Shown: positions 17,797 to 26,742 of the stretch, one piece after another
How positions within the stretch are numbered: position 1 is the first letter of the stretch
Layout of the letters: each line of letters starts with the position of its first letter
Assembly (NCBI RefSeq): GCF_002915595.1
Contig: NZ_PQGG01000009.1
Location: forward strand, 1-64,000
From: Zhongshania marina
GTDB lineage: Bacteria; Pseudomonadota; Gammaproteobacteria; Pseudomonadales; Spongiibacteraceae
Length of the DNA: 64,000 bases
Direction of reading: 5' to 3'
Translations under genes and position numbers: made by a program
Notes under the pieces: generated by a model
Database searches by the model: none
What the model was told of the DNA's origin: nothing
What the model saw: only the letters and a program-made list of their open reading frames with translations

Positions 17797-18909
17797 TTAT
17801 GTTCGACTTCCAATATAGTAATCTGACTCACCTACTGGCGCAGGCAAGCCAAGCAACTCTGCCAGCAAATTGGTTGCAGGGTTAATTAACGCCATAGGAG
17901 AATCTTTCGGAATATAGCCAGCGGACTTTAACAGTGATGCCGCACGCGCTACCAAGATTGCCATACGCAAACCAGCGAACACTTCAAAGTAGTGAAGATT
18001 TCTGACCTTATGACCACTCAATTCTTCGTAGCGAGCTATTTCCTCATCACGCGTTTTAAACCCGCTTGGCAATTCTGCACCCACACCCACGCTATGATGC
18101 TTCAGCAGGAACAACCACCAACCTAGATCTAGCTCTCGCGGCCCACAGCTAAGCATCTCCCAATCAATAATTGCTGCTACAGACTGATCCTTAGCTATGA
18201 TCATATTGCCGAGTCGAGCATCGCCCCAACTCAAAACATTTGAGTCAGTATCATCCGGCTTATTCTCAAACACCCATTCCAGCGCAGCACTAATAGTTGG
18301 ATTTTTTTCTTCTAAAACCCACTCAGATTTTTTAGCCCAATAATCAATCAACCGATCAAATCCACTAAGCTCTGGATTACCATGGCCTATATTATCCAAA
18401 CCAAGCTCAACGATATTTTGATTATGAAGATCAACCATTGCTTTTAGACTATTATCAGCCAATAAAGCGCGCTGTTCTTCCGGTAAATCCAACACCCAGC
18501 CTTCAACGGTAAAAGGAGGATCATCCGCAGCTATATCCCCATCTACCCGCTCCATTACCAGAAACGGAGCGCCAAGGAAGCTGGTATCGGTTTCAACAAA
18601 CAATACAGCAGGTACAGGCACAGAGGTTGTAGACAAAGCGTGCATGACTTTGAACTCTGCTTCCAAATCATAATCCATAAATAAGGCTGGTCCAGAAGGC
18701 TGAACTCGCGCCACAAAATCACGATCAACCGTGACTCCAGCACGTTGCCATGACGCACTAAACATTACCGTTTCTGCAGAAAGACCACTGGACTGCGGAA
18801 CACTAATATTAGAAACCACCACATTTTCTGCGTCACTGATATTACGCTTAATGGTTTTAGGAAGCGCTTCTAATAAAACGTCTTCCGTTAGAGTATTTTT
18901 CATTGCCAT
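17797..18909 (-). CDS. APH-family phosphotransferase (ACAD10/11 N-domain-like kinase)
   Basis: This 370-residue protein has the aminoglycoside-phosphotransferase fold. Visible motifs are FLVMERVDGD at the hinge (about 130), the catalytic loop LSWGDARLGNMI (about 222-233, with WGD in place of HGD), and IDWEMLSCGPRELDLGWW (about 241-258). The WGDxRxGN plus IDWE pattern is that of the ACAD10/ACAD11-like and LvaA-like kinases, which phosphorylate hydroxyacyl-CoA or other small hydroxylated substrates. No acyl-CoA dehydrogenase partner is in the window. It lies 49 bp downstream of the DUF7064-type gene and 22 bp upstream of the receptor start. The likely role is phosphorylation of an imported hydroxylated compound (inference). 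Confidence 0.87.
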   Translation of the reverse strand: MAMKNTLTEDVLLEALPKTIKRNISDAENVVVSNISVPQSSGLSAETVMFSASWQRAGVTVDRDFVARVQPSGPALFMDYDLEAEFKVMHALSTTSVPVPAVLFVETDTSFLGAPFLVMERVDGDIAADDPPFTVEGWVLDLPEEQRALLADNSLKAMVDLHNQNIVELGLDNIGHGNPELSGFDRLIDYWAKKSEWVLEEKNPTISAALEWVFENKPDDTDSNVLSWGDARLGNMIIAKDQSVAAIIDWEMLSCGPRELDLGWWLFLLKHHSVGVGAELPSGFKTRDEEIARYEELSGHKVRNLHYFEVFAGLRMAILVARAASLLKSAGYIPKDSPMALINPATNLLAELLGLPAPVGESDYYIGSRT

Positions 18910-18958
18910 GCTTTAGAGCTCTTCCTACCCGACTTAACATTACCTGCCTGCAGGTTGA

Positions 18959-19999
18959 TCATTTATTGATATTAGCCTGCATCATTTTATGTGGTGTATC
19001 ATCGAGCCACATTTCCTGATAAGAGTCGTAGGCGACACGCCCCTGCTCATCTTCCCAGCGATACACGCCAACCCGTAGCGCAGCGTTTGGCCAAGCCGGC
19101 ATATTACTCATGGCAATCGCTTCACCTTTAAATTTGTATACAACGCCCCGATCATCTTCGGCTTCGATCTCTTGCTTCATGGCACACAATAGACGAGAGT
19201 GATATTCAGTAACATTGCGATGCACACGAACTATGTCGCGCTTCTCTCCATCCACCATAACCCAAGCAAAATGCGTCGTAGGCTTACCCTCGAGCATTGG
19301 CTTATATAAGTCTAACCAAGGCGGGTTTGTGTCGAGGTTTTCATAGCCAACCTGCCCAAAAATAAACTCTTTGCTAAACGTCATTGGCGACCAGCCTACT
19401 GGCGGTGCCACAACAGCCTGCTTAACCTCTGTGCGAACCTGACCCCAAGACCGATCCCGCGCATTAAAACAATCAACCTTGTACGGCTTACCATTTAAGA
19501 CCAGTTCACCAGTAACATGCATGACCTGCTCCATACCGCCAGTAGTCATACCCGAGCTGTGATTTAGCTCCTCGCCTGGCACAACATGACCTCTGGCGTA
19601 CATCGGTGTAATCGCTTCTTGAACTATATCTAGGGTCGTCTGGCCATCAGGGCTTGAATACGTAATACGTATTTTCTTTCCTAACTCAAGAAAGGTAAGC
19701 TTGAGTCCATTAGCGTAAGTAATGGTATCTTTACCCACCTCCGGCCAAGGCATAGTATTTCTGTAGTCGATATAAGCCATATCAAGAGGCTCAATATTGT
19801 CATTCCCCTGGAAGATAGCCACTCCGCCCTGAGATAAAGGAAAAGCTGGCTGACACCGACAGTATAGAAAGGCACCAATATTTTCTTCAGGAATTGAAAA
19901 TCCGAAATAGTGAGTAAGAATTACATATGGATCGATCGCTTCTCCTTCGGCGAACAGAGGCATATAAAGGTCAACTTCGGGTGGCTGTACTGCTGTCAC
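18959..19999 (-). CDS. Lipocalin-like (DUF7064/7065-type) protein
   Basis: This 346-residue soluble protein has no signal peptide. It carries the motif ARDRSWGQVR (about 180-189) in a two-half beta-rich protein, the arrangement of DUF7064/DUF7065 proteins, which are probably distant relatives of the CrtC/AttH lipocalin-like hydratases (DHxWG motif). I assign the family from the motif and layout, not from a search. The start is a GTG at 19999 with a GGGAG site nine bases upstream. It is the first gene of a leftward operon with an APH kinase and a TonB receptor, and it faces a TetR gene. A second member of the family is at 60971. Confidence 0.75.
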   Translation of the reverse strand: MTAVQPPEVDLYMPLFAEGEAIDPYVILTHYFGFSIPEENIGAFLYCRCQPAFPLSQGGVAIFQGNDNIEPLDMAYIDYRNTMPWPEVGKDTITYANGLKLTFLELGKKIRITYSSPDGQTTLDIVQEAITPMYARGHVVPGEELNHSSGMTTGGMEQVMHVTGELVLNGKPYKVDCFNARDRSWGQVRTEVKQAVVAPPVGWSPMTFSKEFIFGQVGYENLDTNPPWLDLYKPMLEGKPTTHFAWVMVDGEKRDIVRVHRNVTEYHSRLLCAMKQEIEAEDDRGVVYKFKGEAIAMSNMPAWPNAALRVGVYRWEDEQGRVAYDSYQEMWLDDTPHKMMQANINK

Positions 20000-20077
20000 T
20001 GCATTTCTCCCTTATCATTATTACTAGTACCAGCGTTATCAGAACGCTACACTTTCGCATATCATGCAAAAACTGAA

Positions 20078-20095
20078 AGTCACTGTCAAGTGACT
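20078..20095. promoter_or_regulatory. Inverted-repeat operator candidate for the TetR regulator at 20122
   Basis: AGTCACT-GTCA-AGTGACT is a perfect 7-bp inverted repeat with a 4-base spacer. It lies in the 122-bp region between the divergent DUF7064-type gene and the TetR gene. Its size and position fit a TetR-family operator controlling both directions. Confidence 0.65.
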
Positions 20096-20121
20096 CTGAA
20101 TGCCAGAAGGTCTCACCCACT

Positions 20122-20727
20122 ATGAAAGCAGCATCACCATTACGAAATAAAAAACGACAGCGCACCTATCTAGAACTGGTATCAACCGCACTGCAACTAT
20201 TCAGAGAGCAAGGCTACGAACAGACAACAGTAGAACAAATAGCCGAGACTGCGGATTATTCCGCCAGCACGTTTTTTCGGTATTTCGGGTCAAAGGAAGA
20301 CGTCGCTTTTTACGGAATCCAAAGCCTCTTCCATGAATTTGGTGAAGACATAATGTCACTACCAGAGGGCACCAGCCCTTGGAGCCATATTTCTCAGAAT
20401 ATGGTCAAAGCCTGCCAAAAACTGTCCGCGCTTACTGAACAACTCGGACATAATCAAATTGAACTCTGGATTAAAGAACCAACGTTGGATCGCCGATTTC
20501 GCGGTTTAAGTAGCGAATGGGAAACACAAATTGCAAAAGCGTATGCGCTACATACAAACACCTCCCCTGAAACCAACCTTACCGCAAACTTGATCTCTAA
20601 AGCTGTCATAGCTGCCGCACACACCGGTTTCCAGCTGCATATTGCCACCGGAGAAGAGCTTTCAATTATCGTAGCTGATTCTCTAAAATTACTTGAGATA
20701 GGGTTCGGAAAGGAAGGACCACTATAG
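20122..20727 (+). CDS. TetR-family transcriptional regulator
   Basis: This 201-residue regulator has an N-terminal TetR domain (residues 12-60): RTYLELVSTALQLFREQGY, then TVEQIAETADYSASTFFRYFGSKEDV. The C-terminal domain resembles the MftR/TetR_C class seen in catabolic regulators, with a RFRGLSSEWETQIAKAYA stretch. It is transcribed away from the DUF7064-kinase-receptor operon, and an 18-bp inverted repeat lies between them. It most likely represses that operon and itself until a ligand binds. Confidence 0.88.
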   Translation: MKAASPLRNKKRQRTYLELVSTALQLFREQGYEQTTVEQIAETADYSASTFFRYFGSKEDVAFYGIQSLFHEFGEDIMSLPEGTSPWSHISQNMVKACQKLSALTEQLGHNQIELWIKEPTLDRRFRGLSSEWETQIAKAYALHTNTSPETNLTANLISKAVIAAAHTGFQLHIATGEELSIIVADSLKLLEIGFGKEGPL

Positions 20728-20842
20728 CGAAGTGAATAGCTCGGCCAACATTAGATTCTATAAACTATCATTGCGCTCAAAATGCTTAGGTTGAAATAGA
20801 GCTAAATACGATGTTGAAAAAAATGAAGCGAGCCCATTAAAC

Positions 20843-22219
20843 TCAAAAAATAGCAAGTAACTGATGGCGAAAATGCTCTGAAAATGCCAGCTCGCGCTCG
20901 ACCCTCTGGAAGTAGAATTCAGTTTCATTAGATTCGGACTCCCCTGACAAAAGGAGATGCGCCATTTCCTCCTCGACAAGGCTATCGCTACCACTAATTT
21001 CTATAGGTGACCCCACACTAATTATTGATGCTGGCTCAACTGCCGGCAAAACAGCAAGATCGTGAGGAAGGTCTTCTGCTACCCTCTTTGCAAACTCTGA
21101 CAAAGAGGACTCTGCAAAGATATACATCCATGCATATTTGTCGACACCACCGATACGACGCAGAATTCTGCCTAAAACCTGTCTAAAATGAAGCTCCGTG
21201 CGAATGCGACTTACATGGCAACATACTTGTAGGCGCGGAATATCGGTGCCTTCGGCCACCATCCCAACAGCAACAATCCATCGCTGGCCGCCTTCTCGGA
21301 AGTGCTGAATTCGCTTGCGAGCATCTAAGCTATCGCTAGCTACAACCATCGCCGTTTCACCGAGCGCATTTAATATCTCTGCCACCAGGTAAGCATGGCC
21401 AATAGTACTGGCAACTACCAGACCGGCAGCATTCGCTATGTCTCCACGCAATTCACTTAACTTGTTATTTGCCAATTGCAGCATGTGTCGCAGCGCCGGC
21501 TCATTAACCAATAGATCTTGGTAACTTACTACTGGGTCTTTAAGCAAGCTCGATATGCTTTCGAACGTTTTTACCTGACAGTCACCAGAGTTTGAGACCG
21601 TGAGCTGCACATCGCCATTGTCGACCAGCATTATCCGAGGTGACCGACATACTTTCTCAACAACAGCATTTGCCAAACTATAGCGAAAGTCGCAAATCAG
21701 CCGTCCTTCTGGCGTGGAATACCTAGCTAGAGCGATACCCATTTCGTCAGATCGCCAAGGAGTTCCTGAAAGACCAACAGTATACGCTGCACTTTCTTGA
21801 ATCCGCTTTACAATCAGCTGCCCCCAAAGATTAGATACGCCAGACTCTTGCACCGCGCAGTGGTGAATTTCATCAAAGATTGCTAAGACTCGATAATTAC
21901 AGAACAGCGACCAAAAATCTTCGCTCAAATAGTCCATAGCTTGATAAGTGAGCGCTGTACCGCAGGCACCTAACAGTCCATCAAACTTACCGCCAACAAC
22001 ACTCTCTAGCGTCGCTCTAAAGCCCTGCGCAACTTCCCTCGACGGCGCAAAACAGACTACCAGGTCGATCATGCCCGTTTCGAGCATCCTTTTTGATAAC
22101 TCTGCGGACATTCTAGTCTTTCCGGCTGCTGGCGTTGCCTGGCAAAAAAAATGACGCTGTCCGCCTTTAAAATGATCCAATGCCTTGCCAACGCACTCAG
22201 ATTGCCAATGCCTCAACAT
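20843..22219 (-). CDS. DEAD/DEAH-type SF2 helicase
   Basis: This 458-residue protein is a compact superfamily-2 helicase. It has Walker A TPAAGKT (about 31-37), the Walker B box DEIHHC (about 116), motif III-like LSGTPWR (about 152), a motif V-like VAVGMVAEGTDIPRLQ and motif VI FRQVLGRILRR (about 356-366). No nuclease or methylase domain is visible. The start codon lies 2 bp after the stop of the gene at 22222 (TAACAATG), so the two are translationally coupled. With the XRE gene at 22890 it forms a three-gene cassette. Such stand-alone helicases occur in defence and plasmid-like modules; the function here is not known. Confidence 0.85.
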   Translation of the reverse strand: MLRHWQSECVGKALDHFKGGQRHFFCQATPAAGKTRMSAELSKRMLETGMIDLVVCFAPSREVAQGFRATLESVVGGKFDGLLGACGTALTYQAMDYLSEDFWSLFCNYRVLAIFDEIHHCAVQESGVSNLWGQLIVKRIQESAAYTVGLSGTPWRSDEMGIALARYSTPEGRLICDFRYSLANAVVEKVCRSPRIMLVDNGDVQLTVSNSGDCQVKTFESISSLLKDPVVSYQDLLVNEPALRHMLQLANNKLSELRGDIANAAGLVVASTIGHAYLVAEILNALGETAMVVASDSLDARKRIQHFREGGQRWIVAVGMVAEGTDIPRLQVCCHVSRIRTELHFRQVLGRILRRIGGVDKYAWMYIFAESSLSEFAKRVAEDLPHDLAVLPAVEPASIISVGSPIEISGSDSLVEEEMAHLLLSGESESNETEFYFQRVERELAFSEHFRHQLLAIF

Positions 22220-22221
22220 TG

Positions 22222-22797
22222 TTAAGTAGCCCTGAGAATTTGTAACGTATTTTCAACAGCCCTGAAGTGCCCAATAAGTTTTGAGCTGCGCTCTCTAGCT
22301 GACTCAAGTGGCTCTTTCAATTTCGTCCGTAACTCGGGAATCTCAGTCATTAATAGATTATATCGTTCGACCTCACCCATACTGGCATGCATATCTAGCT
22401 CTAGCTCCTTTAGCTGACCGTGGAGCGCATCGACATGGCTAGAACTATTATTCCGATGTAGATTTACCGCCAGGTCAGCTTTACACGCTGGAAGCTGCCG
22501 ATGAAATTTACCTACTATTAACTCAAGCTCCAGATCACTCGGCAAGCCACCTAGGCGATATACCTGTCCACGCTTTTTTTTCTCTCCGTAGAGAGTAACC
22601 CAGCCGGATTTCAGCATTCTTCGGATATATTCATATACATAAAGCCGCACCTCCGCGAGTGGAACCTCTTTTATTCCGTCCTCAATCAGCTGCGACGCGT
22701 ACATATCCCTTAAGGCTTCAGTCGTAAAGCTTACACCGTGAAAGGTATTTATAACTTTATATAGCGACTGATCAATCACGAATCTACGCTTTGCCAT
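22222..22797 (-). CDS. Winged-helix/coiled-coil protein, unknown function
   Basis: The ATG at 22797 (MAKRRFVIDQ) is preferred over a start at 22851 that would add an odd leader. This gives about 191 residues. The N-terminal 90 residues have a winged-helix-like pattern ending in a basic KKKRGQVYRLG wing. The C-terminal half is helical and probably coiled coil (LHGQLKELELDMHASMGEVE, then LRTKLKEPLESARERSSKLI). It is coupled to the helicase downstream and divergent from the XRE regulator. I do not recognise the family. A transcription factor or a DNA-binding adaptor for the helicase are both possible. Confidence 0.65.
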   Translation of the reverse strand: MAKRRFVIDQSLYKVINTFHGVSFTTEALRDMYASQLIEDGIKEVPLAEVRLYVYEYIRRMLKSGWVTLYGEKKKRGQVYRLGGLPSDLELELIVGKFHRQLPACKADLAVNLHRNNSSSHVDALHGQLKELELDMHASMGEVERYNLLMTEIPELRTKLKEPLESARERSSKLIGHFRAVENTLQILRAT

Positions 22798-22889
22798 CTT
22801 AATCCTGCAAATAAAATAGCGGATTATAGTCCGTGGCCATATAGGCGGCAACAGAAGATAGTCAGGCCTGAATTATTACTGAGGCCTGT

Positions 22890-23129
22890 ATGCCGTCTTT
22901 ATCAATATCTTTGGGCGTCAAAATTAGAGCCATGAGGAACCGGAAAGGCTTCTCACAGGACGGCTTAGCGCTTCAATGTGGCCTGGATCGCAGCTATATG
23001 GGTAGAGTTGAGCGCGGTGAAGTGAATATAACTGTGGACAAACTATATCAAATATCAGAGTTATTGGGCTGCGAGCCAGCTGAGTTGCTGCCAAGAATCA
23101 ATGAAGTAGATCGGGGCATTAAACGCTAA
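22890..23129 (+). CDS. XRE/Cro-CI family regulator (controller-like)
   Basis: This 79-residue protein is a single helix-turn-helix domain: LGVKIRAMRNRKGFSQDGLA, LDRSYMGRVERGEVNITVDK, then LYQISELLGCEPAELLP. This is the layout of small controller (C) proteins of restriction-modification systems and of other defence-gene regulators. A GAGG site lies nine bases before the ATG. It is divergent from the winged-helix/helicase pair with 92 bp between the starts, and it likely controls both directions. Confidence 0.85.
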   Translation: MPSLSISLGVKIRAMRNRKGFSQDGLALQCGLDRSYMGRVERGEVNITVDKLYQISELLGCEPAELLPRINEVDRGIKR

Positions 23130-23871
23130 AGATTACATGCACGACTATCCTTCTCAGTAAACATCAGATAATTCTAAGCTTTTAAACCTAGAATTTCCGG
23201 CTCCGTATTTGATCTTTACGTCGAAATGTTCTGATGGAGTACATGTATAATAGTTCGATAACAGCACATATACGGGCATTTCAATAGCAAATTAGAGCAA
23301 GATTACCTGGGTCCCGCACCCGACCAAGTTTCCTTGAACGCCCAAGTAAATCCCAGTTTTTGCTTTCTTAGAGTGTCTATCTATTTTCATAGTAACTCGG
23401 TGGGGATCTTCAGCAAAGCCTATCCATGTTGCCTGAAAGCTAAGCAATTCCGTACTTTTCCACTTCAAGACTTGCTTACTTTCAAAAATCTAAACACATC
23501 GAATAGAGAAAAGTGTAGTACTTGCACGAAGTCAGCCTATTTGTAATTTCGTGAAATAACACAACTCCCCCGCTAAATAAGGAGCCACTTTGCGGCAATC
23601 TTCCTTTTTAGAGTTTAAATTTCAAAAATAAGCCTCAAATGTCTTACTAATTATTTTCCCTTTAAAATCAAATATATAAACAAAAGTAAGACTTACCAAT
23701 CACACTAAATCCGTGTTCGCATTCTGAATCAAGGTCAACATGGGGTCAAACCAACAAAGCCAAAGATGTGATCCAGCAAACATTGCGACACACATTGCCC
23801 TAAGGCACACTTAGCCGCGTTTAGCTGCGCCTAGCACTGCGCAAATTCATCCGTATAGCGGTAGAGAAAGT
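23130..23871. other. 742-bp noncoding stretch at the accessory/core boundary
   Basis: I see no convincing gene, tRNA or insertion sequence here; short frames inside it lack starts and family features. Near the right end (23811-23842) a degenerate 10-bp unit of the type TTAGCCGCG occurs about three times in a row. The stretch marks the change from AT-rich accessory DNA to the better-conserved core genes that begin with the phosphopantetheinyl transferase. Confidence 0.5.
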
Positions 23872-24603
23872 ATGACCGACACCACACCAGCGGCCAGCAT
23901 TGACGATTTTATACACGCCGATCACGACAACCATACTTATGCACCCGCTGTATTGGTAAGCGCAAACTTCAACAACAAGCAGTTTGCAGCCGCATTTTAC
24001 GAGCAATATTCGGTGTACTGCCCACCGGCAATGATTAAGGCCAGCAGCAAGCGTCAGGCCGAATACTTTGCTGGACGTTATTTAGCAGCCGAAGCAATGG
24101 CCAGCTACGACATGCACAATTTCAAACTTATTGCCGATGCCAACCGCTGCCCATTATGGCCAAGCAGTTTGGTGGGAAGCATTACCCACACCAATAACTA
24201 CGCAGCCTGTATTGCTGCAAATAAAGCTGACATTGCCGCCATAGGTATCGACGCCCAAGACATTCTTAGCGACGAGCGAGCTGAGCGCCTGCAATCGCGG
24301 ATTATCGACAGCGCCGAAACGCGGATAATTTCCCAAAGTGAACTGTCAGCAGCATTGGGCCTAAGCCTATGTTTTTCTGCCAAAGAGGCGATTTACAAAG
24401 CGCTCTACCCCCGCATACAGCAATATTTTGGTTTTAACGCCGCAAAGCTGCACAGCATCGACACCGCCGCCAACACATTTAGCTTTCGTTTCGACCCTGC
24501 GTTAATGGTCTTACACACGGATAGAAATCTGCTAACGCTGCGCTACCAGATCAATGAACAGCGGGTGCAAACCTGCCTAATATTGCCGGCGACGCGAAAA
24601 TAA
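23872..24603 (+). CDS. 4'-phosphopantetheinyl transferase, EntD type
   Basis: This 243-residue enzyme transfers the phosphopantetheine arm of CoA to a carrier-protein serine. Motifs of the EntD branch are KRQAEYFAGRYLAAEAM (about 60-76), PLWPSSLVGSITHTNNYAA (about 95-113), the metal-binding IGIDAQDIL (about 124) and FSAKEAIYKALYP (about 168). In most homologues the second metal ligand is Glu (GIDxE); here it is Gln. No NRPS or PKS is present in this window, so the target carrier protein lies elsewhere. The neighbouring genes are unrelated. Confidence 0.88.
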   Translation: MTDTTPAASIDDFIHADHDNHTYAPAVLVSANFNNKQFAAAFYEQYSVYCPPAMIKASSKRQAEYFAGRYLAAEAMASYDMHNFKLIADANRCPLWPSSLVGSITHTNNYAACIAANKADIAAIGIDAQDILSDERAERLQSRIIDSAETRIISQSELSAALGLSLCFSAKEAIYKALYPRIQQYFGFNAAKLHSIDTAANTFSFRFDPALMVLHTDRNLLTLRYQINEQRVQTCLILPATRK

Positions 24604-24782
24604 GTCTGCAATTGCCCAATATGCTCAATCAGAGCACGAAGAAAGTGAAAAACAGTTGAACAATCGTGGCGATCCCTTACTCTAAGCCCCAATAGTTTTT
24701 ACTTCTGATTTTCAGCGACTAGCCGCGCAGAATAATCGAAATTCAGCGTGATCTGTCACCACCTCAATGTTAGGAAAGTAGC

Positions 24783-25562
24783 TTGCCACTTTTAAAATCC
24801 CTAGACAGTAAATCCTCAGCAGTATCCGCCGCTTTTCGTCTGAAGGGTGGCTTATTCCCCCTCACACTATTAGAAATCGCCCATTACAATTGCGCGGAAT
24901 TTGAACAGCAGCTACAAAGCAAAGCCGCCGAGGCGCCGGTCTTTTTCCAGCAAACACCGGTTGTACTCAGTTTTGAGGAATTTAATGGCGATTTAAACGC
25001 ACTGCCACTGAGCGAGCTAGTAGCAATTTGCAAAGCAAACGGTCTACTGCCGGTCGCCCTGCGCAATAGCAATCCAGAATTACAAGCCCAGGCCAAACTT
25101 CTCGATTTAGCGATTATGCCCGTGGGCCGCGTGAAGGCCGCAGCGGAAGAACAAGCTCCGGCAGTTGAAACAAAAGCGCCTGCAGCAGAACCAAGCGCAG
25201 CAGAAACAGAACAGACCACCGAGTTTAGCCATAGCCCCAGCCGCATAGTGACCACGCCGATTCGCTCCGGTCAGCAGGTTTATGCCCCCGGCGGCGACTT
25301 AATTATAATGGCCTCGGTATCTGCCGGCGCCGAAGTACTCGCCGATGGCAATATCCATATTTACGGCGCACTGCGCGGTCGCGCCCTAGCCGGTGTTCGC
25401 GGCGACACCTCAGCCCGTATTTTTTGCCAGAGTTTAGAGGCCGAACTGGTCTCTATCGCTGGAAATTTTAAAGTAGATGAAGACCTACGTAACAACCATT
25501 GGAAAGCCGCTGTTCAGGCCAGCCTCGACGAGCAATCTCTCTGCATTACGCCGCTCGTATAA
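24783..25562 (+). CDS. minC: Septum-site determining protein MinC
   Basis: This 259-residue protein inhibits FtsZ ring assembly away from mid-cell. The N-terminal domain spans residues 10-110. It is followed by an Ala/Glu/Pro-rich linker (about 118-145) and the C-terminal beta-helix domain (about 155-250) with [20 protein letters not shown] and [15 protein letters not shown], which binds MinD. The start codon is TTG with a well-placed AGGAAAG ribosome site; the only nearby ATG runs into a stop. It is the first gene of minCDE. Confidence 0.95.
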   Translation: MPLLKSLDSKSSAVSAAFRLKGGLFPLTLLEIAHYNCAEFEQQLQSKAAEAPVFFQQTPVVLSFEEFNGDLNALPLSELVAICKANGLLPVALRNSNPELQAQAKLLDLAIMPVGRVKAAAEEQAPAVETKAPAAEPSAAETEQTTEFSHSPSRIVTTPIRSGQQVYAPGGDLIIMASVSAGAEVLADGNIHIYGALRGRALAGVRGDTSARIFCQSLEAELVSIAGNFKVDEDLRNNHWKAAVQASLDEQSLCITPLV

Positions 25563-25615
25563 GGCAGACTGACGCACATTTTTAACACGCACCACGACCA
25601 AAAAGGATTAGAGCC

Positions 25616-26431
25616 TTGGCCAAAATAATTGTAGTCACCTCAGGAAAAGGCGGTGTGGGTAAAACCACAACCAGCGCCGCCATCAGTAGCGGTATCGCCA
25701 TGCGCGGCCACAAAACCGTTGTTATCGATTTTGATATTGGTCTGCGCAACCTCGACATCATCATGAACTGCGAACGCCGCGTGGTGTATGACTTTGTTAA
25801 CGTCATAAATGGCGAAGCCAATCTCCGTCAGGCCTTAATTAAAGACAAGCGGGTAGAAAACCTTTACATCTTGCCTGCCTCACAAACCCGCGATAAAGAT
25901 GCCCTTACCGTAGACGGTGTAGAGCGAATCTTAAATGAACTCGCGGCTGATGGTTTTGAGTACATTATTTGCGACTCACCGGCCGGTATTGAACACGGCG
26001 CCTTTATGGCCATGTATTTTGCGGATTTGGCCATTGTGGTTGCCAACCCAGAGGTATCGTCGGTTCGCGACTCAGACCGTATTCTGGGCATACTCCAAAG
26101 CAAGTCGCGCCGCGCCGAAAAAGGCGAGCGCGTTGAAGAATGCTTGCTACTTACCCGCTACAATCCCGAGCGCGTTGCCAAAGGTGAAATGCTGGGCGTT
26201 ACCGACGTAGAAGAAATTCTTGCCACGAAACTGCTTGGTGTTATCCCTGAGTCAGAAACGGTACTCAAGGCATCAAACCAGGGTATTCCAGTTATTCACG
26301 ATACCGAAAGCCCCGCTGGCCAAGCCTACTCAGATGCCGTTGGCCGCCTCTTAGGCGAAGAAGTAGAACACCGCTTTATGAGCGTTGAACAAAAAGGCCT
26401 CTTCCAACGTCTGTTTCGGAGGAGCGCATGA
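25616..26431 (+). CDS. minD: Septum-site determining ATPase MinD
   Basis: This 271-residue ParA-like ATPase recruits MinC to the membrane. It has the deviant Walker A motif [10 protein letters not shown] (residues 9-18), the FDIGLRNLD motif (about 40) and CDSPAGIE (about 120). It ends in a C-terminal amphipathic membrane-targeting helix [12 protein letters not shown]. The start codon is TTG, with AAGGA about nine bases upstream. It lies 53 bp after minC and overlaps minE by four bases (ATGA). Confidence 0.97.
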   Translation: MAKIIVVTSGKGGVGKTTTSAAISSGIAMRGHKTVVIDFDIGLRNLDIIMNCERRVVYDFVNVINGEANLRQALIKDKRVENLYILPASQTRDKDALTVDGVERILNELAADGFEYIICDSPAGIEHGAFMAMYFADLAIVVANPEVSSVRDSDRILGILQSKSRRAEKGERVEECLLLTRYNPERVAKGEMLGVTDVEEILATKLLGVIPESETVLKASNQGIPVIHDTESPAGQAYSDAVGRLLGEEVEHRFMSVEQKGLFQRLFRRSA

Positions 26432-26682
26432 GCATATTCGATTATTTCCGCAGTGCGAAAAAAGATACCGCATCCATTGCCAAAGAACGTCTGCAAATTA
26501 TTGTGGCGCATGAGCGTAATCAACGGAATAAACCCGACTACTTGCCAAAATTACAGCAAGAACTGCTAGAGGTAATTCGGAAATACGTTGATGTCGATCA
26601 AGACCAAGTTGAAGTACAGCTCGACAATAATGGCAACTGTTCGGTGCTGGAACTAAACATTACCCTACCCGAGCGCGCCTGA
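26428..26682 (+). CDS. minE: Cell-division topological specificity factor MinE
   Basis: This 84-residue protein stimulates the MinD ATPase and drives pole-to-pole Min oscillation. The N terminus [20 protein letters not shown] is the membrane-binding amphipathic segment followed by the MinD-binding helix with [10 protein letters not shown]. The rest is the dimerisation domain. The start overlaps the minD stop (ATGA). A strong terminator follows immediately. Confidence 0.97.
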   Translation: MSIFDYFRSAKKDTASIAKERLQIIVAHERNQRNKPDYLPKLQQELLEVIRKYVDVDQDQVEVQLDNNGNCSVLELNITLPERA

Positions 26683-26690
26683 TTTGGCAG

Positions 26691-26719
26691 AGGCCGAAGA
26701 CAAGGTCTTCGGCCTTTAT
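26691..26719 (+). terminator. Rho-independent terminator of minCDE
   Basis: AGGCCGAAGAC and GTCTTCGGCCT form a perfect 11-bp stem with a 3-base loop, followed by TTTA. It lies 8 bp after the minE stop. The T tract is short on both strands. It could also serve the convergent peptidase gene that ends at 26743. Confidence 0.85.
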
Positions 26720-26742
26720 AGCGCCTACGACATAGACGCGAC

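Noticed and set aside
23290-23345. Possible tRNA-like sequence with GGTCCCGCACCCGACC
   Set aside because: No acceptor stem, anticodon arm or T-loop consensus could be folded around it on either strand.
23334-23546. 70-codon plus-strand frame in the 742-bp gap
   Set aside because: It starts at a TTG without a ribosome site, shows no domain and lies in a stretch that otherwise looks noncoding.
24884-25255. Minus-strand 123-codon frame inside minC
   Set aside because: minC on the other strand has all family features; this frame is an Ala/Ser-rich shadow.
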